A stretch of DNA of 64,000 nucleotides from Marthasterias glacialis (GCA_911728455.2 OU452225.1:19378495-19442494), one strand, 5' to 3'; counted from the first letter of the stretch, positions 35,149 to 46,894 are shown. Program-made: numbers and translations. The notes: generated from the sequence alone by a model not told the origin.

Positions 35149-35743
35149 AAGGCTAGGTGCCTTGAAATGACACATTTCTATTATTTCAAAAAAATAAATA
35201 ATCTACAGGTTTTGCTAATAGGCCTTCCACACATTACTGATGATTAAGATCTGAAAAGTGCTTGGCACTTGCTGTGAAATGTATAACTCTGTATCAGAAA
35301 TTATATAAGCCAAAATATTTAACATACATGCGACGTGAAGTACATCTACTTTGTTATTAACGAGGGGGAAAATGAAAGTAAGCGAGTGTCTTCATGTGTT
35401 GTAAAACAATTCGCTCAGAAAATCCACTCACCTTTTTGACAGTGTTTATTAACGTCGTCATTAAAAATTACGGTTTGAACGTTTTACAGCTTAGATACAC
35501 TATTATATAATCACATTTACTTATAATTAAACATTTTAATTAACAAGTGAATGTCAATCATCAAAAAACTGCTCTACCTATGTATTCTTTTTCAAAACAA
35601 TTAATTAAAAAAATAAATAGATAAAACAATCGCATAATATACACGCAAATGTAATATTATAACTCTTAGAACTAAAGTTTAGTTATCGTTCCATAAAAAA
35701 ACTATTTCATCCTATTGGATTATTTTTTAAAAGCAATTAGTTT

Positions 35744-35827
35744 AGACCTATTGCATATGACGTCACTTGAGTATCAATGTTTTACCTCTAAGATGGCGGC
35801 GGGATGACTTCAATGTAAAAGGTCTAT
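35744..35827. mobile_element. MITE family R2, internally deleted copy
   Basis: Both ends are present (TAGACCTATTGCATATGACG and AAAAGGTCTATTA) around CTCTAAGATGGCGGCGGGAT, but the middle of the element is missing. Lies just 3' of lipase A. Confidence 0.7.
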
Positions 35828-35889
35828 TAAAGATAACATTAAAGTGATCGTGATGAAGCGTGACAAGATCGTCACGCACTTTCACGGTC

Positions 35890-38800
35890 TCAGTCACACT
35901 TGCTGACGGGGAAGAAAGCTGCAACGTCCCTGTTGGCCTTGATGGCATCCTTAGACCCACACATGATGTAGCTGCAAAACAAAACAAACGTGAAGCATTA
36001 TGAAGTGTGATTCACGCTTCAAACAAACACTATAAATGTCGACCAAAACCCACCCAAGATGTAGCTGCAAAACAAAACAAACGTGAAGCTTTATGAAGTG
36101 TGATTCACGTTTCAAACAAACACTACAATGTCGACCAAAACCCACACAAGATGTAGCTGCAAAACATAGCAAACCAAGCGTGAAACTTTATGAAGTGTGA
36201 TTCACGCTTCAAACAAACACTACATGTCGACCAAAACCCACACAAGATGTCCACACAATATGTGTCTGCAAAACAAAACAAGCGTGAAGCTTTATGAAGT
36301 GTGATTCACGCTTCAAACAAACACTACATGTCGACCAAAACCCACACATGTAGCTGCAAAACAAAACAAACGCGAAGCAATATGAAATGTGATTCGCGCT
36401 TCTAAATAACTGACGGAGCATAAGTCCCAGCCCAAGCCCAAGCCGTGGTTTCGTAAACGGCCACAGACGTCACAGAAAATGTCCAGCCTCGCTTTGATCG
36501 TTTTTTTTAAGTACATAAAAGAAGGCAAGATGGCTGCACTGGACACAGCAAAGAACAATATGTTTAGCTTCTTGTAGCAATGAACAGTTTCATTTAATAG
36601 AGCCTTAACCGTGAAAGGGCTACTGCCTTTAATTAACAGACATAACCTTTCGGTGTGATCCATGGTGCTATGTCGATCGAGGCTGTCCACTATTTTTAAA
36701 TCCTAAACGCAGTAAGCACATGGCTCTAAAATCATAGGATAAAAACCGCCATGTTTGTCCATAAATAGTGGACGCCATTTTGGATAACATTAGAAAGGTT
36801 GCTCTGCAGGCTTACCTTGTAAAGTCGTTAGTCGAGTACACGTTGATTTTGTGGACGTAGAAATCGGGCTTCGTGAAGATGTCCCATTCCCAGGGTTTAT
36901 ACCACGCGGTGTCGTACTCCCACTCGAAGTACATACCGGTCAATGTACCCAGCGGAGACGGCGTGGCAGCAATGTACATGTAGCTCTGGCCCGGTGTGAA
37001 CTCTTGCATGGTTCTGGGTGGTGAAAAGAAAAAAAGGCAACAGTGCAATATATTTTTGTCACCCTTGTTTGAAATAATGGCTTCATTTCGGTCTTTCTAT
37101 AACAAACCTGCAATGGAGATTCGAACCAGGGTCCGTTCATCGCATGCCAGGTTTGGATTTGTGTGTGAGAATCAGAAGTATCAGAACTTACTGTGTGAGT
37201 TGGATTCGGTCTTGGACGCCGTCACTGTTTATCAGGGTGACGAAGATGTGACCTTTGCCCTTCTCAGCTCTCCGTGGGTCATCGAAGTGGATCTCAAACC
37301 TGTATTGAAAGCCTGGAATAACGGAGAAGTTTATTAACTTTTTAGGCCACTAATTTCATTTTTCAATCAATTTCATCTTTCTTTTGAATAGCAGGGGTTA
37401 AATATTTACAGTGACAGGTGACATGGTAAGGTTTTTGTGCATATAAGGGGTGAGGCAGCAAGAATAACGGTCTTTTATCCCACCCCATGGCCATACCAAT
37501 TTTATTAATTTTTGGAGCCAACTAGCGTCCAAACGCCAAAACTTAACAAAGTGCTACAGGGACGAGTAAAATGGTTTATAAAAAACAATCATCTACAGCA
37601 ACCAGAATGTGGATTGTTAGACCTTCGGTGACGCTAGGTGGCAGCAGAGTTCCAGGTTAATCCGTTGTTCTCGGAAAGTTTTCGAATGCTCGCAAAACTA
37701 TGGAAAACCACATGGTATTACTTTTGATAATAATTATTGTCTGCTGGCCCTCTTGCGTCCCAAAGTCCCACGTTACGGGATTTTAATGTAAACATTATGC
37801 ATCGTACCTAAAAATGGGAGTGGGGATTTTGAATTCTAACTCACCACAGAAAGGAGCCGCTGCCGTCGTTCGCTGATAATAAGCCACATTGTTGGACCCA
37901 TCTGTGGGTTTGTAAAGATCAGCATGGAATCCCATCTCGGCAATTTGATGTGTGAACGCGCACGAGCCCTCGATGAAATCCGCCTGGTAGTCGCCCTGGC
38001 ACTGGTACGCGTCGTGACACCGATTCGCAATGGAGGATGTGAAGAACTCGTAGGCTCTCAGATGGTTACAGATTACGAACTGGACGCCGCCTTGGGGAAC
38101 AAGCGCAAAAGTTCAGTTTATGTCAACTTTTTCAGTTAGTCCAAAATTTATAATAATAATCCAAGCAAGTCTTCTGAGACTTCCTTGTTTAAAAATCAAT
38201 CCCCGTTCTCCTCCGTTTTGAATCATTCTTGCTGCAGCCGGATAGCCGTAACTTCGAAAAGACCCAATGTCTTTTCTTTTTAAATTCCTGTGTTTCGCAC
38301 AAACCTTTTGAATCGCACTTACCGTCAACAAACCCGCCCTCGAGGACGACTTGCTCCATCGCCGATTGGTCGCAGCCGGGCTGGTCGTTGCCGCCATTCA
38401 CGTAGAAGTCCAAGTGACCGGATGCTTGATAAATGCCCATGCCTAGATCGATAATCGATAATCAAAAGTCGGTGAGAAAGGATGTTTCCAGTATTTTGAT
38501 CGAAGTTATTGATATGAGTGGATAGCACGTGGTTAAGCGCAAATGGGATATTTTTGAAACGTTACGGGCGCCATGAAAATAATAGAAAGCACAGAGATTT
38601 AATATGTCTCAGTCTGTGATATAGAAAAGGACCATTTACTGGGGCGCCCGCTAACGTCTCAAAAGTCTCCCATTCAAGCTGATGACATTGGGCCCTTCTA
38701 CCGCATTTAACTACTTTTAATTAAGTTCATGAAATAAATATAACAAACGTTTGATTTCAATGAATAAATCAGGTAGAAAAGGAAGTCTGGATGCTTTAAA

Positions 38801-40402
38801 ACATTAATGGGGAAATACTGAACTATTTACCGAGGTTCCAGATGGGGTTTGTGTCTGTGTGCAAAACATCGACGAAGAGGGCGTCTGTCTCGTCCAGACG
38901 CACACGGGGATCTGTCGCCTCGTAATACGGACCGGCTGGATCCAATCCTGAATTCATATCAAAGTGAATAATAACACTTCAGCGACTTGGCTTGAATTGA
39001 GCAAACAGTGGCGATTGGTGGCCACTTCGAAATGTAAGTAATCTGCTTTATTTAGAAAACGATGACACTGATATGGATTGCGCCATTCCTTTGAAGGGTA
39101 CCAACGAAAATTTAAGTCATTCGCATTATAAACATGTTCCATCATTGGTCCCAAGCTCTCGAATGCACTCCCCAACCAAATAAGGTCACTGTACACTACT
39201 GATAACTCATCTTTCCCAAGCAACCAATGCATTTTCAAAGTGCAGTTTCGTTCTTCTATAGTTAATTTGCTTTTAGCGACCTCACCTAGACAAGTTGGCA
39301 CTTAAAAAACTTATTTTCTCTAGAACAATAAGTGTGAAACACTGGTAGAGTTTGTGCTTACCGGTAATTCGACCGATGTCAACCTGTCTTTCGCCAGCGT
39401 AGCCCATGATGTGAGAGCCCAGACTGTGGCCAATGAGATGGAATGAACTCACGCTACTCAAATTGTACACTTCCTATAATGATTGAAAAAAAGTTGTTTG
39501 TGCGGGCAAAAAAATTAAACAAGAACTAGAAGACCACCTTCTTCAAAACAGGTTGTGTTTTTAAAGAAAAAGTTGAAGCTATTAATGAAGTGGGGAAAAA
39601 AAGGCGGATACAGCACTTTTCATGAAAAAGTTTGGGGAAGAAGTTACTTACTTTTATCAAATCAATAAGAAGGGATATTTCAGCGCCAACTACTCTCGTG
39701 TTTGCCACCGCGATGGAGTAGAGCGCGAGCGAGCCCTCGCCCCAGTCCGTCCGAATCACATTGTAGTCATCGTAGTTCAGCAGCTCCATCGCCAGGTCCA
39801 CCAGCCACTGCTTGTCCCCATCCTCCGTGAAACCATGGCAGATGATTTTAGTCTCCTTGGTCGGGTCAAAGTAGGACCCCGACAGCGTTGATCTGTCGGT
39901 GTTGTCTAGTACTTGAGGCACCGAAGGGTTCTTACGAGTGTTGAGGTAGAAGGTAGTGCCGATGGTCTCCGGGGACTCGGGCAGGGCGCTCACGGCACGG
40001 TACGGGGGGTCCAGGAACGGGTAGCCGGTGCCGAAACACCCGAGCTCCCCGTAGCAGACCTCTTTCTCGGAGTCATCATTCCCGTTGAACACCCCACCTT
40101 GACATTGATATTAGGGAAAAAGAATGAGCATGGAACTGAATCCATCAATAACATTCTGATGCGCAGACACATCGTTGCGTAACTTACAGGCAAGTGAAAT
40201 ATTAAAGTATTAAAGTGCGCCAATAATAATGATAATAATTATAATAGTAATAATAAGTTTGCCTTTGACTTCAATAACCAAAATGGTTTTTGAAAAACGA
40301 ACGGAGGTTCATACTTTTTCTGTTAATTAAAGAGAGAATTCGGTACTTACCAAAAGCAACTTGTACAAACAGAAGAAAGGCCAATCCGAGTCTGCCCATC
40401 AT
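35890..40402 (-). CDS. Pancreatic-lipase-family triacylglycerol lipase A, 9 exons, complete
   Basis: Secreted lipase and tandem paralogue of lipase B. Exons: 40402-40351, 40097-39652, 39473-39362, 38947-38831, 38442-38323, 38090-37845, 37312-37192, 37013-36816, 35971-35890; 1,494 nt, 497 residues. Signal peptide [18 protein letters not shown]. Typical start [20 protein letters not shown]. Triad S183 (GHSLG), D206 (GLDPAGP) and H292 ([11 protein letters not shown]). Lid-sized Cys-Cys loop [23 protein letters not shown] domain from [11 protein letters not shown] through [17 protein letters not shown]. The C-terminus is [16 protein letters not shown]... ending in KCD. Exons 4, 7 and 8 (117, 121 and 198 nt) match those of lipase B exactly, showing a tandem duplication. 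The last exon is preceded by a tandem array that repeats its own splice acceptor (35966-36410). Two ATGs start the frame, the first at 40402. Confidence 0.94.
35960..36415. repeat. Tandem repeat (period about 93 bp, about five copies) upstream of the last exon of lipase A
   Basis: Each unit contains, on the minus strand, TTTTGTTTTGCAG followed by CTACATC, that is a copy of the real acceptor and the first bases of the final exon, plus an imperfect palindrome around GTGATTCACGCTTC. Copies begin near 35966, 36059, 36151, 36263 and 36350. The copy closest to 35971 is the one that leads into the functional last exon. The others run into early stop codons. Confidence 0.85.
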
Positions 40403-41017
40403 GGCTTTGTGAAGATGCTGCAAGTGCGCCGGCAAAGTTAACCACACCACTTACTGACAAAGCATGGCGTTTTCACCGCTCTTTTAAACATTTTGATTGT
40501 CCTCGAAATACATCATATTTTCATAATATTTATATTCTTATATCTTATTAAATAAATGACCTTAGAATAATCGGATGAAAAGTAATTACAATTGATAACA
40601 TCGGATATGTTTGTTTTTAAAATGATTATATTAATTTTTTAATCGGATTGCTTTGCGGATTTTTGTTTTATCTGTAAGTAGAAACCCTAGCCCCTTTTCC
40701 AATTCCTAACCCTCTTGCAAACCCTTACTCCCTTTCCAACCCCAACCCTCTGTCCAACCCTACCCTCTTCCAGCAGAAGCCAGGATTGCGAAAACACCTT
40801 GTAGTGAGCAATTTGCAAGTTTGCCAGAACCTTAAGTCTGCTGCCACCATGCGTCCTAAAAATTCAAATATTTCTTCTGGCTAAAAGACTCGATGGAAAC
40901 GAATCAGCAGATCATGATAAAAATACATCGTGTTAGAGATAATACTGAGTTAAAACCAATGGGGCATTAAAAAGTAAATACACCTTTCCATTATTGAACG
41001 TTTGACTTCATTAAATT

Positions 41018-41190
41018 ATAGACCTTATGCATTGACGTCATTCAGCTGCCATCTTAGAGGTAAAACGATGATGCAACAATGGAAACGCACAGATTTGTAC
41101 GCGCGGCGCACAGACTTAGCCAATGAACAGCCTCCTTTTGACCTCTAAGGCGAGGGCGCCCTACTCAATGTCATGTGCATAAGGTCTATT
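41018..41190. mobile_element. MITE family R2 (paired TGACGTCA and AAGATGGCGGC sites)
   Basis: About 170-bp element with ends ATAGACCTTATGCAT-TGACGTCA and the inverse. Contains GCCATCTTAGAGGTAAAACG and TTTTGACCTCTAAGGCGAGG. Sits 3' of the repeat-protein gene. Noncoding. Confidence 0.8.
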
Positions 41191-41229
41191 TCAGAGTTCA
41201 TGGTGTACACCGAGCTTGGAACCCACTGT

Positions 41230-44223
41230 TTACAGCATTGCGCATGTGCCTTTTTTCGATGACAAGGCCGAAGGAGGGGCGGAACTCGAGTCCTTGAAGG
41301 GTGGTACGATCTTCGACGAATTCGCGGCTGGATCGGTGGGTTTCGCAGGTGGCTTCCTTCCTGCAACCGCAGCTGCTTTTCTCGTGTGCTGTCTGGTTTT
41401 GTGTGTTGTTGTAGGTTTGGAAGATGGAATGGCCTTCTGAGGATTTTGGGTAGGCTTTTGCCGTTGGTGTTGTACTACCCCCTGAGATTTCTTTGCGGCT
41501 TTCTGAAGTAAGAAAAAATCGTTCAATATCAATATAAGAGATTGCTTTTTGACAAGGGATAATGGTGTTGAGAAGGGGAAGAGTTTCTGCTCACCCTTTT
41601 TACACAGAAGAAAGTGCTTTGAGCCGGCGCTTTGGAGTTTTTGTCTGGCCGTCGATTTTCCGTGTCGCCTTTTTGTAGCTCACGGGACGGTGATGCCGTC
41701 TTCTCGGGTGGTGAGCGAAGCCTGCCGAGATTTGATGGGGCAGGACACGGGACGTTTTCTTGGTGTGGTGGCGGGAAAAACTTCTTCGGTCCTCCAAAAA
41801 CCGTCCTAAAGGAGTTGTCATATAACAGTTCAAAAATTAAAAAAAGAAAAATAATTTAAAAAGCTGACTGATGGTTTTTTTTCAAAAAGTAAACTTTTGG
41901 AACTGAAACTTTTTCTCACCTTCTCGGGAAATGGGTGCCCCTTGGCGTGGTGGAAGGAAACATCCAGCCAGGCCTTTCCCCTTCGCTAACGTTTGGAGTA
42001 CCGCTTGAGACCGTCGAAGGAACCATCCAGTCCGGTCTGTCCCCTCCCGTGGTTTTTGAAGAACCTTTGGAGACTGACATGGGGTACAACAGACTGGTTT
42101 TAGCCTCTCTGGTTCTCTCTTGTGTACCTTTCGAGATCGTGGATGGAGGCAGCCAAAACGGCACATCCAATCTGACGCCATCTTGGGTACCCCTCATGGC
42201 GGAATCAGAGGGGGCCGTCTTAATGGGCCTATCCCCTTCCGTATCAACCTGGGTGTCTTTCAGGATTTTAGCGGATGGGTACATCAAACTTGCCCCGGCG
42301 GTACCCTCTGCAGTAACCTCCTTTGCACCCCTGAAGGATGTGGTTGACTGGGATTTACAAGTGGGTCTGTTCTCTACGGCCACTCCCTGTGTGCCTTTTG
42401 GGAGGTTGGATGAGGGGAGCAGCCAATTGGGTTTCCCCCCTCGAGTGACGTCCTGTGCACCGATTGATTGAGACACGGCGTTGGGTGTATCCCCTCCGAA
42501 GGCCCCTTGTGGGCCTTTGAAGGTTTCAGCTGTGTCCATCCAATTGGGTCTTTTCCCTCCGCCGGGCACTCCTCGGGTACCTTTGAAAGTAGTGGGCGGG
42601 TTCATCCAATTCGGTCTTCCTCCTCCAAAGGATTCCTGATCCCGGTTAATATCTCTCCTTGGGGTTGGGGTCATCCAAGCCGGAAAAACCCGATCAGGTA
42701 CTTCCTTGGTGCCGTTGGAAGGATACATCAAAGGGCGGATCTTCTCCCCGGTGTCGGCTTCTCTGCGGGGCGCTGCCGGCTGTTGAACGGGTTGGTAGGC
42801 AACGGGGGAAATAAAATCATCCTCTCCAAAGAGTAATCTGGGGAAAGAATTAGAAAATCATGAAAAATTGTCATTTTTGTTCTTGCTACATGTTGTAGGA
42901 AGGCAGTTTGGGCATGCTGGCACAAACCGTTGTCCATCTTCGAAAGTTTCTCGGCATGTGCTGATTTTGGTATGGTTTGTGTGGGTAATTCACTCCTTTC
43001 TTTTTCCAACTTTGCTCGTGTGTGTGGTAACTTTTTTGAGCAGCAGTTATACCCAATCGAACAAACATTTCTTCTAAAAATCACAGAAGCTGCACACCAT
43101 CATGATCGGGTATCTTGCATTGTTCTCTTTCGCTGAGGTCACCTTTATCCACACATGACGTCATTTGAGTAGGGTGCCCTCGGCTAGAGGTCAAAAGAAG
43201 GCTGCTCATTGGGCCATTGTTTCATCATCGTTTTGCCTCTAAGATGGCGGCGTGATGACGTCAATGCATAAGGTCCCTGCCTTGATGTACGCGCCGCCAC
43301 GCACAACTTTCTGCCAATGGGATATCTTCCTTTAACCTCAGTGAGGGCGCTGTTTGAGCTTGTGACATCATATTGCAAGGAGTCTATCTACCAACATTTT
43401 AAGAACGAATGTATGTCTACATTATATAAATCTTTCTAATATTATCACAAACCGTTCAAACTTAATGCAAATGTTTCTTTATTTCCTTAAACTTGAAAGT
43501 GAGAGGGTAACTGGTATTAACCTTGATCTTGAACTGCAAACTAAAAGAATGTCGTTTCCAAAGAATTGGGGGAAATGAAAATAGATGTAAGTATTATGAT
43601 TATGTTTGCTCACTTTGATTTTCGATTAGTTGTTGAGGATCGGGGTATCCAACCAGGCTGATCGTCTCTATCGACCGAAACCGGGGATTTATATCTATTT
43701 CCCCCGGGGCCATTCATCAGCGTCACGGTCTGTCCACGGTCTTTGAACAATGTCAGTGGTTCTGCAAGTAAATGAACTACAGCATACTAATTGGAAGATC
43801 TGTCTTTGTACCTTGTAGTTAGGGTTGAGGTCAGGGCTAAGGTTAGCCCTGCTGTTACAAAGCCGACAGTCATCATCTCCGTTACGCCCACGGTGACTGA
43901 TAGGGCTAGGGCTAGGGTAATAGTTTTAGTTCAGGTGGTGGTAAATATTAAGTGGTGAGATTAAAGTTTGAAATGAGATGCATGCAATAAATTAATTAAT
44001 ACATCTCATAGTGTGCATGAAAGGTGCTACTTTCAGACCTGATACTTCAATCTTGTAAAGGCAAGACAGTTTTTGTTTAGTATAAACGGTATCTGAGGTA
44101 AATGACATTTGTATTGGAAAATTTCAAAAGGGAGCCAAAGCAATGACCAAGGTAGCCTAGGTTTGACTCCTCCGTTGCATACATCAACGCGACGAAGTCC
44201 TGGGTATAAAGTTCCCCTTCCAT
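41230..44223 (-). CDS. Unrecognised low-complexity repeat protein with CaaX-like C-terminus, 4-5 exons
   Basis: Family not recognised. Exons with matching phases: 43761-43614, 42837-41920, 41805-41595, 41502-41230 (stop TAA). A possible first exon starts at ATG 44223 (MEGELYTQDFVALMY) and would end near 44148, but its donor is poor. Without it there are about 516 codons. The 918-nt exon encodes about twelve degenerate 20-25-residue repeats around R-P-x-W-M-x-P-S-T-x-x-K-G-T-Q, for example RPNWMNPPTTFKGTRGV, RPDWMVPSTVSSGTPNV and RPGWMFPSTTPRGTH. Exon 43761-43614 carries one more (DDQPGWIPRSSTTN). The last two exons are rich in Lys, Pro, Ser and Ala, probably disordered, and the protein ends GTCAML, a possible prenylation motif. 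I see no signal peptide or membrane segment. A CpG-rich patch at 44390-44640 could be the promoter. Confidence 0.62.
43150..43385. mobile_element. MITE family R2, one copy plus an adjacent partial copy
   Basis: 43150-43276 runs from ACATGACGTCATTTGAGTAG to GTGATGACGTCAATGCATAA with an internal AAGATGGCGGCG. A diverged partial copy follows to about 43385. Located in the intron between the candidate exons of the repeat-protein gene. Confidence 0.75.
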
Positions 44224-44389
44224 TGCGAAAATTGTTATAATAATTGTCAAAATATTGTCATATTTATTCACATAGTCATACTTCATTCACATATTCTTTG
44301 TGTCCGGAGTTCCAAGGACTGCTGGTTTCAGAATTGTTTGTTTTGTTCTTGGGTGACAATAATATATTTAGAAAGTCAAATGAAAATTG

Positions 44390-44640
44390 ACGTCTCTGGT
44401 GCAACTTTCCTGCGCCGACTCCATGTGTGAAAACTTTCGCGCACGCGCACAATATTCGAGTGCGCGGTCTAGTTCACGTTGCGGCCGTGCTCATTTACGA
44501 CAATGCGCAAATTGAACCTGCGTTCATAATTATGCTCGCCGTTTCGGCTCGCGCAAGTTTCAAATTTGCGCGTCAAACTTAATTGCGCTCGGCTTTTGCG
44601 AGCGGTGCATTTTGTGCGCATGTGCAAGTAGAAACTTCAC
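44390..44640. promoter_or_regulatory. CpG-rich patch, possible promoter of the repeat-protein gene
   Basis: The stretch is much richer in CpG than its surroundings (GCGCACGCGCACAA, TTCGAGTGCGCGG, GCGCGTCAAAC). It sits just upstream, in minus-strand sense, of the candidate first exon at 44223. It could equally be an undescribed inverted-repeat element, since similar GCGC-rich arms occur on both sides. Confidence 0.3.
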
Positions 44641-44852
44641 AAGGAAAGTACATTATGCTCAAGATGATTTGTACAAGTTCGCGTTTTATTTTTAGTTTAA
44701 TTTTCACTGAAAATGAATGCATATAATAAAGGATATTCAAAGAGTACTTTTAAATAGCGGGAATAATATGAACGGACGTTCAGTTCCCAACATCAGTAAA
44801 ATTGGGGGGAAAACTCTAAATTTCGTTGGCATTGAAGATAAGCTTTATGTAA

Positions 44853-45003
44853 CCGGGCTCGATTTACAAAGCACTCAGGCTCGTCTTAAGATGAGTTGTC
44901 GGTATTACCATAGTGATTTGTGTTATGACATGACACTTTGCCTAGCAACTAAGAGTGATTCGCAGTTAAGATCAATCTTGACTCTCTTTGAAATCGAGCC
45001 CGG
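44853..45003. mobile_element. MITE family R6 copy
   Basis: Ends CCGGGCTCGATTTACAAAGC and CTTTGAAATCGAGCCCGG form the inverted repeats. Confidence 0.75.
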
Positions 45004-45039
45004 ACGTCAGTGCAGCAGTGCAACCAGGCTGACGTCCTA

Positions 45040-45172
45040 CCGGGTGTGGATTTCACAAATAGCTAAGACTAGTCTAATCTCAAGTTTGGAAGATAACTAG
45101 TCCTAACTTGTAGGACAAGTCATAAGTTAGGACTAGTCCTACGTTTGGACTAGTCTTGTGAAAACCACCCCA
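45040..45172. mobile_element. Foldback element R5 rich in ACTAGTCC
   Basis: Starts GATTTCACAAATAGCTAAGA and ends ACTAGTCTTGTGAAAACC. The interior is a run of CTAGTCCTAACTT and its complement. Directly follows an R6 element. Confidence 0.7.
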
Positions 45173-45995
45173 GGGCTATGACTGGGGGCATGTAGGCAAT
45201 TGCGTCCGTTGCCTGCGTTTATAGTATCAGATCTAAATCTTGTCACAACCGCTATTAATGATGGCTATGGACGGGGGAGTGTTTTACACCCGACATAAAA
45301 CTGATTTTAACTTCACAAACTTACTTGGTTTTCTCCAAACGCTGTCTTGTTCTCTTCAGATGAAATCTTTTTTCTCGATTTTGTCACGACTTATCATTTT
45401 CAAATCGAGCATTTCCAAGCACTTCGTTTTCTTCATCAGAGAGCGCAACAGTTTGTGTGGTAACGGTTAAGACCAAACGATTGTAAATAACTTAATCTTC
45501 CGTGAGTTGTGTTGTCAATGTCAGCGCGTGAAAGCGCGCTGGTCGTGGAAGGGGTGTTTGAATGACGCGCGTTGCAAGGTTATGACGTAGTGGGTGCTTG
45601 TTTTGTGACGTATTGTCCACGTGCCCAAAAAGTCCGTCATGTGCGCTCATGTGGTTCCCCATAGACTTGATGACAAGACGTTACTGCAAGGGTCGTACGT
45701 AGTGCATGGTCCGTGTCTAACGACTTGACTTGCTTAATTCCTGATTAATATTTATGAATGCGGCTACAACATTGCAACGGTTTCAAAAGTGAAGAGAAGT
45801 TTAGGGTCGGCTTAAAAATTTTGTTAGCAAGTTGTTTACAATTTACAACTTGTTAAATTAAGCTTTTATTTATTCAAACTATAATTAATCATAGGGTTAA
45901 GATAATTAGAACAGAATAGAACAATACAAATTCTTTTGAAAAACAATTGCCACAATACACGCTATAGCTGAGCTGCTGTTCGAGGTGCCCGGAAA

Positions 45996-46220
45996 TCAAG
46001 ATTCTTGCAAAAACTCGTACGCTCTCGAGGTCAACTTACACAGACTATCATAGACTTCATTGTTAGTCTGGAGGCCCTGATTAAGTTGCGTTAGTTCTAA
46101 ATGACAGATTTGAGGGTAATGTATTTTAGGCAATGGGGTCCAGTGTTGTACCTTGCATGGGTAATTGTTGAGGCGCTCAACTTTGGGTACCTCGACTCCT
46201 AGCCCCTGAAAATTAGTCAT
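45996..46220 (-). CDS. Small uncharacterised ORF, 74 aa, possibly the first exon of a gene
   Basis: From ATG 46220 the frame reads MTNFQGLGVEVPKVERLNN and continues to a stop at 45996. The composition looks protein-like (HWTPLPKIHYPQICHLELTQ, then LNQGLQTNNEVYDSL). An in-frame GTAAGT after VYDSL would make a very good splice donor, so the ORF may be an exon and not a whole gene. It starts just downstream, in its own sense, of a GCCGCCATCTTGG element at 46250-46262. Function unknown. Confidence 0.35.
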   Translation of the reverse strand: MTNFQGLGVEVPKVERLNNYPCKVQHWTPLPKIHYPQICHLELTQLNQGLQTNNEVYDSLCKLTSRAYEFLQES

Positions 46221-46249
46221 CTTCTGATCACAAGTGTAGGGAACCTTTT

Positions 46250-46290
46250 CCAAGATGGCGGCGTTTCAGTTCGTAAATGATTATTTCTTG
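46250..46290 (+). promoter_or_regulatory. YY1-type start element, possible bidirectional promoter
   Basis: CCAAGATGGCGGCG is the YY1 motif that often overlaps the start codon of housekeeping genes. Here it opens a plus-strand frame at 46255 (MAAFQFVNDYFLR) followed at once by a GTATGT donor-like site at about 46283. On the other strand a protein-like ORF begins at 46220. No downstream exon was identified on the plus strand. Confidence 0.3.
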
Positions 46291-46465
46291 CGTATGTTTT
46301 TGAAAACATTTCTGACGGGTGTACCTCAGGGCCTACGGACAACTCAAATAAAATTGAACATAAAACTACAGCTTAGGTGTCAATGTACATTCTAATTTTT
46401 AATTCAAGTGGATGTGAGACTTTTGACTGTTTGTTGAGTACTTTTAAATATTTTTTGAATGCTCT

Positions 46466-46668
46466 GTCGTCATGATTAAAACAGTAAATGGAATAGCCCA
46501 GTTACTGCACGCGCGTGCGTGCCGGCGGTCACATCCAGTTTGACAAAGATGGCACCCTACGTGCATTGACCGCAAGCGCCCGCGTGTGCAGTAGTATCTG
46601 AAGGCGAGTTCATGTTTCCATGCACAGCCACACAGGCATACTATAATCATGACGACACAGCCCCTTTA
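46466..46668. mobile_element. MITE family R8 (GTCATGATTATAGCAG ends)
   Basis: Inverted ends around TCATGATTAAAACAG and ACTATAATCATGACGACACA, with GC-rich CGCGCGTGCGTG arms inside. Confidence 0.7.
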
Positions 46669-46894
46669 ATGATGTACGCCCTCTGTCGCGTACAAGCCAC
46701 ACACATTCCTGCGCCAAATATGATTCAAGACGTGTATGAATCACAGAGGGTCTATTCAACCTTTCTGTAGTCAGCCATCACCCAAATGATTTAATTTTCA
46801 TTCAGGTTTCAAGTTGTTGTTTTTCTTTCCCAGCACCCTTTTATTATTAAAAACACTTTAAAGAATCAGCCAAACTGTATCGTATGCTAACTTA

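Larger units (their letters stand above)
33582..35889. other. Intergenic between lipase B and lipase A
   Basis: Lipase B promoter side and lipase A 3' side. Holds an R1 MITE, the internally deleted R2 copy, and AT-rich sequence with an AATATTAATATCCC duplication near 34715. No gene recognised. Confidence 0.6.

Noticed and set aside
35960-36415. A CRISPR array, suggested by regular 93-bp repeats with palindromes
   Set aside because: Eukaryotic context, no distinct spacers, and the unit contains the adjacent exon's own acceptor; it is a simple tandem duplication.
41935-42471. 178-aa plus-strand frame opposite the repeat-protein exon
   Set aside because: Antisense shadow of the minus-strand exon, whose frame is supported by three phase-matched splice junctions and repeats at the protein level.
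44717-45100. 127-aa plus-strand open frame
   Set aside because: It runs through an R6 MITE and into an R5 foldback element; composition follows the inverted repeats and no domain is visible.
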